Assembly (NCBI GenBank): GCA_015058655.1
Contig: SVBX01000005.1
Location: forward strand, 62,001-126,000
Direction of reading: 5' to 3'
Origin: Pseudoselenomonas ruminantium
Lineage (GTDB): Bacteria; Bacillota; Negativicutes; Selenomonadales; Selenomonadaceae
Length of the DNA: 64,000 nucleotides
Each line of letters opens with the position of its first letter. The first letter of the stretch is position 1. A program made the position numbers and the translations under genes. The notes under the pieces were generated by a model. That model was not told the DNA's origin. It was given only the letters and a program-made list of their open reading frames with translations, and made no database searches. Of the stretch, positions 61,116-64,000 are shown piece by piece.

Positions 61116-63218
61116 TCAGATACCCATTTCGATATTCTTGATGATTACCGTGAGTTTTTCCATTTCCTTCTGGGTGGCATCATTGAGCCGTTCCAGTTCC
61201 TTGATAGAATCAGTGGATTTCTGGATGTGCTTGAGACCGTCAGCCAGATTGGCGTGGAGATCTTTCATCTGGCCGCTGAAGCTGGTATCGAATTCGGAAA
61301 TCTTGGCTTCGAACTGGTCGTTCTCGGCCAGGATTTCATCGATCTGCTTTACATCGCCTAGCAGGGTCTTGATGGCTTCATCTGAGGTCTGGAGACTGGT
61401 CTGGGTATTCTCGGAGAGCTTCCTGACTTCCTGGGCCACCACTGAGAAGCCGCGGCCTGCTTCGCCTGCCCTGGCGGCCTCGATGGCGGCATTCAGGGCC
61501 AGCAGGTTGGTCTGGGCGGCAATCTCGTTGATCATGTTCATGACATCGTTGATCTTCTGGGCACGCTGGCTCAGAAGGTCAAGCTTCGGGGTGATCTCGC
61601 CCATGCGGTTCATGAGCATCTTGAAGAGCTTATTCTGCTCCTCAAGGCCGTTGGCCAACTGGTGGATGGCTCCCTGCAGGTTTTCGGAGTCGCTGGACAT
61701 GCGCATGATGGTGTCCACAATGCCAGGCATCTTGGACTGATAGTCCCTGAACATGTTGATGAGGTTGTCCTTCAGGAGATCTGTGTGCTTCTGCCTGGAG
61801 ATTTCACGATTGAAGAAGTAGGCTCGGCAGTCGGAGTAGAAGCTGGCGAATCTGTCCAGATACTCGTCATGATAGGATTCGCCGGGCAGCACATGATAGA
61901 AGAAAATGGCAGTGAGTGTTTCGTTCACATGAAGCCCCAGGATTTCACCCAGGCTGGAGAAGCCTGCCACGGGGATGTTCTCGAATTCGTCCACATGGCC
62001 GATTTCATTAGGATAGCCCAAGCGGCGCAGGATGCAGTCGTTGAGGATGCCGCCGATGGGAGTGGGCTTGCCCTGTACATAGCGCTGCAGATCGGAATGG
62101 ACTGTCTGGGGCAGGGAAATCCGCTTCATGAGGTAAAGTTCCTCGCCCGTCATGATATCGCAGTAGAAATGAATGCGGTCATTGTCTTCGTCAATCTTGG
62201 AGATAGTGCGGACGAAGTAATCACCGTTTACATTGGAAGCGAAGGTGTAGTCCTGCATGGCAGCTTCCACTTCGGCAACTGTGCTCACATGGAAGTGCTC
62301 TTTCAGGGTATCTATGAAGGACTTGTCTTCTCCCGTAGTGGGATCCTGGACAGTCTCGATGTAGCGCAGGGAACTGTTGGCTGACCCCACCATGAAGGTG
62401 GTGCCGTAGGCTGGTTCCACTGCCTGGGATTTCAGCACGCCGTAGCGGTATTCTTTGCTGAGCCTCACTACCGCAATGACAGCATGATTCTCCAGGCACT
62501 CTTTGTCGTTGTAGATATAAGTGCGCCCAAGGTTCAAATCCCCGCCTGCGCTGCCGCCGATATAGGGGCAGGCCAGCTGCCCGCTGTCAAAGAGCGCCTG
62601 CACCACGAAGGATTCGCAGCTGGAAACGCCGTCGATGTAGACAAAGGCGAAAGTGTGGTTGACGGAAACGCGGAAGGGCACATGCTGCTTGGCAAACTCA
62701 GCTTTCAAGGCAGCTACGCGATCCGCTACCGTCATGGTGACTTCGCCGCGGCGCAGATCATCGTTGGGCAGGGGGATGCTGGCGATGTAGATATTCTCGA
62801 TCATGCGCTTGGAAAAGGCCTGCAGCAGCACTTTGCCGCGATTGTCCGGGGCGTCCTGATAGTAGGTGTGCTTTCCTGGCACACGGCACAACTCGCCGCA
62901 AGTGGTCATGAGGATGAGCTTGGTGCCGCTTGGGAGTTCCTGCTTCACGGCATGCGCCACTTCCGGCACGGAAAGGTCCGGGGAAATGAATCCCATGACC
63001 AGGGCGGTTCCTTCTGCCAGGTTGCAGAGTTCCTTCAGCTTGGGTCCGGTCAAGTCATGGCGGTCAAGATATAGCGCCTTCATATCCTGCTGAGTCGAAG
63101 CAGCCGAGACTACTGGCCTGGCAGGTTTGGCATAGGCATTTTCTTCGGGAGCAGGTGCGGGCGCAGGGGCGGGGTCCAAATTCATGGTATTTTTATCCTT
63201 TGAGAAAAACTTGAACAT
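61116..63218 (-). CDS. Soluble FIST-domain methyl-accepting chemotaxis protein
   Basis: 700 residues from the ATG at 63218 (GAGGTG upstream). After a short Pro/Ala-rich stretch, residues about 60-250 are FIST_N ([31 protein letters not shown]) and about 260-420 FIST_C ([41 protein letters not shown]). The C-terminal 200 residues form the MCP signalling hairpin with [18 protein letters not shown] at the tip. There is no membrane segment, so it is a cytoplasmic receptor. FIST domains are proposed to bind small ligands such as amino acids. Confidence 0.9.
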   Translation of the reverse strand: MFKFFSKDKNTMNLDPAPAPAPAPEENAYAKPARPVVSAASTQQDMKALYLDRHDLTGPKLKELCNLAEGTALVMGFISPDLSVPEVAHAVKQELPSGTKLILMTTCGELCRVPGKHTYYQDAPDNRGKVLLQAFSKRMIENIYIASIPLPNDDLRRGEVTMTVADRVAALKAEFAKQHVPFRVSVNHTFAFVYIDGVSSCESFVVQALFDSGQLACPYIGGSAGGDLNLGRTYIYNDKECLENHAVIAVVRLSKEYRYGVLKSQAVEPAYGTTFMVGSANSSLRYIETVQDPTTGEDKSFIDTLKEHFHVSTVAEVEAAMQDYTFASNVNGDYFVRTISKIDEDNDRIHFYCDIMTGEELYLMKRISLPQTVHSDLQRYVQGKPTPIGGILNDCILRRLGYPNEIGHVDEFENIPVAGFSSLGEILGLHVNETLTAIFFYHVLPGESYHDEYLDRFASFYSDCRAYFFNREISRQKHTDLLKDNLINMFRDYQSKMPGIVDTIMRMSSDSENLQGAIHQLANGLEEQNKLFKMLMNRMGEITPKLDLLSQRAQKINDVMNMINEIAAQTNLLALNAAIEAARAGEAGRGFSVVAQEVRKLSENTQTSLQTSDEAIKTLLGDVKQIDEILAENDQFEAKISEFDTSFSGQMKDLHANLADGLKHIQKSTDSIKELERLNDATQKEMEKLTVIIKNIEMGI

Positions 63219-63501
63219 TGAGCGAACACCTCTTTTATTCAAATCAAAGCTTCAGACGGCGTGATTTAGCAATATATTCACACTATGCAGTTATTATTCG
63301 TGAAAGAAATCCTAATCCCTGCTTTTTTCATAAGTTTGAGTGAATAAATTATTCAGAAAAGTGAAAGCAAATGTTTATTGCTGTTTTTACTAAAGAAACA
63401 AAAGTGCAATATAAGCATTACGCTTCAAATATATGTCTTTTAAAGATGGATTAAAATACCAAAGATGTTTATATTAAAAGAAGAAATATTACACAATTTT
63501 G

Positions 63502-63584
63502 TTGACAAAAGGCGTGAGTTAGGTAATAATGTATACATATTTACAACAATACACATTGAATGGACAGGGGAGTCGTGCTATAAT
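63502..63584 (+). promoter_or_regulatory. Two tandem promoters before the acetolactate synthase small subunit gene
   Basis: P1: TTGACA (63502-63507) and AATAAT (63525-63530), 17-base spacer. P2: TTGAAT (63556-63561) and TATAAT (63579-63584), 17-base spacer. P2 leaves a leader of about 80 bases. The stretch 63219-63500 is AT-rich and holds no gene that I can support; no T-box or leader peptide was recognised. Confidence 0.65.
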
Positions 63585-63669
63585 GGTTCCTGTTGATGTG
63601 ATTCCGTGGACAGTCCCTTTCTGTATGTTGGCTGTGCACAGTCCGGGAAACCTGAAGGGGAGGCCTGCT

Positions 63670-64000
63670 ATGAAACATGTCCTGTCTGTCTTGGTGGAGA
63701 ACCAGACCGGGGTGCTGGTCAGGGTTGTGAGTATGTTTTCCCGGCGGGAGTTCAACATCGACAGCTTGTCTGTTGGTGTGACGGAAACGCCGGAGTGTTC
63801 CCGCATCACCGTGGTGGTGCAGGGGGACGAGCAGCTGGTGGAGCAGATCATCAAGCAGCTGGAGAAAATGCCGGTTGTAAGAGCTGTCCAAAGGCTGGAT
63901 GAAAAAACGGCAGTATGCCGCGGCATGACGATGGTGAAAGTCCATGCAGATGACCAAAATCGTCTTGATGTATTGAAAATGGCGGAGTTATTCAGAGCTC
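63670..64000 (+). CDS. ilvN: Acetolactate synthase small (regulatory) subunit, 3' end outside window
   Basis: 110 residues are visible from the ATG at 63670 (GGGGAGG upstream). KHVLSVLVENQTGVLVRVVS and FSRREFNIDSLSVGVTETPE are the ACT-domain start of IlvN/IlvH, with the valine-sensing Asn in the ENQTGVL region. The subunit makes acetolactate synthase sensitive to branched-chain amino acids. The large subunit is not in the window; it would be expected nearby. The window edge cuts the C-terminal domain. Confidence 0.92.
   Translation, partial: MKHVLSVLVENQTGVLVRVVSMFSRREFNIDSLSVGVTETPECSRITVVVQGDEQLVEQIIKQLEKMPVVRAVQRLDEKTAVCRGMTMVKVHADDQNRLDVLKMAELFRA

Overview
The window looks like a chromosomal segment of a diderm Firmicute of the Negativicutes, most likely a Selenomonas-like Selenomonadaceae. 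It combines Firmicute-type ribosome binding sites (AAGGAGG and variants) with outer-membrane machinery: a two-partner secretion transporter and its very large exoprotein. It also carries anaerobic energy genes (group 4 [NiFe] hydrogenase, molybdenum cofactor genes) and sugar use genes. The genus is an inference from gene content, not a database match.

Layout. 1-6860 (mostly minus strand): a molybdenum operon read modA-modC-modB, a MoeA-like protein, moeA, moaA, then a MOSC-MogA fusion cut by the window edge. It is preceded by a promoter and a probable molybdenum cofactor (Moco) riboswitch. A 166-bp MITE sits exactly in the modC stop codon. 6860-9480: a small, AT-richer accessory patch with a broken Sir2 gene, a 5'-truncated PycC-like nucleotide cyclase (Pycsar defence relative), a 60-bp palindrome, an Mrr-type restriction endonuclease, and an HU gene fragment joined to a duplicated piece of the sodium:alanine symporter gene. 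9483-18000: UvrD/PcrA helicase, PAP2 phosphatase, a MerR regulator divergent from a MATE exporter, a second MITE splitting a terminator, a ferredoxin with a membrane Fe-S protein, a short EamA transporter, and the AgcS symporter.

18100-27300: guaA with a structured leader, then a six-gene hyf-like operon for a membrane-bound, energy-converting [NiFe] hydrogenase. Its large subunit ends at the usual maturation cleavage site. 27300-34400: deoD, a secreted Pro/Gln-rich protein, a sucrose module (CscB-type permease, GH32 fructosidase, LacI-type regulator with two matching operators), tRNA-Gln(CUG), and a DUF554 membrane protein.

34400-51720: a two-partner secretion locus. It has a G9 tract inside the promoter spacer, TpsB, a 5035-residue TpsA exoprotein with two copies of the secretion (TPS) domain, and a translationally overlapping YbjN-like small protein that could be its chaperone. 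This is the most distinctive system in the window. 51780-64000: HD hydrolase, glnS, a small basic protein, an ArsB/NhaD-type transporter, an AraC regulator, a DapF-like half protein, galU with two DUF445 proteins, a soluble FIST-domain chemoreceptor, and the start of an ilvN/ilvH gene.

Only one RNA gene (tRNA-Gln) is certain. No CRISPR array, rRNA, intact transposase or prophage was seen.
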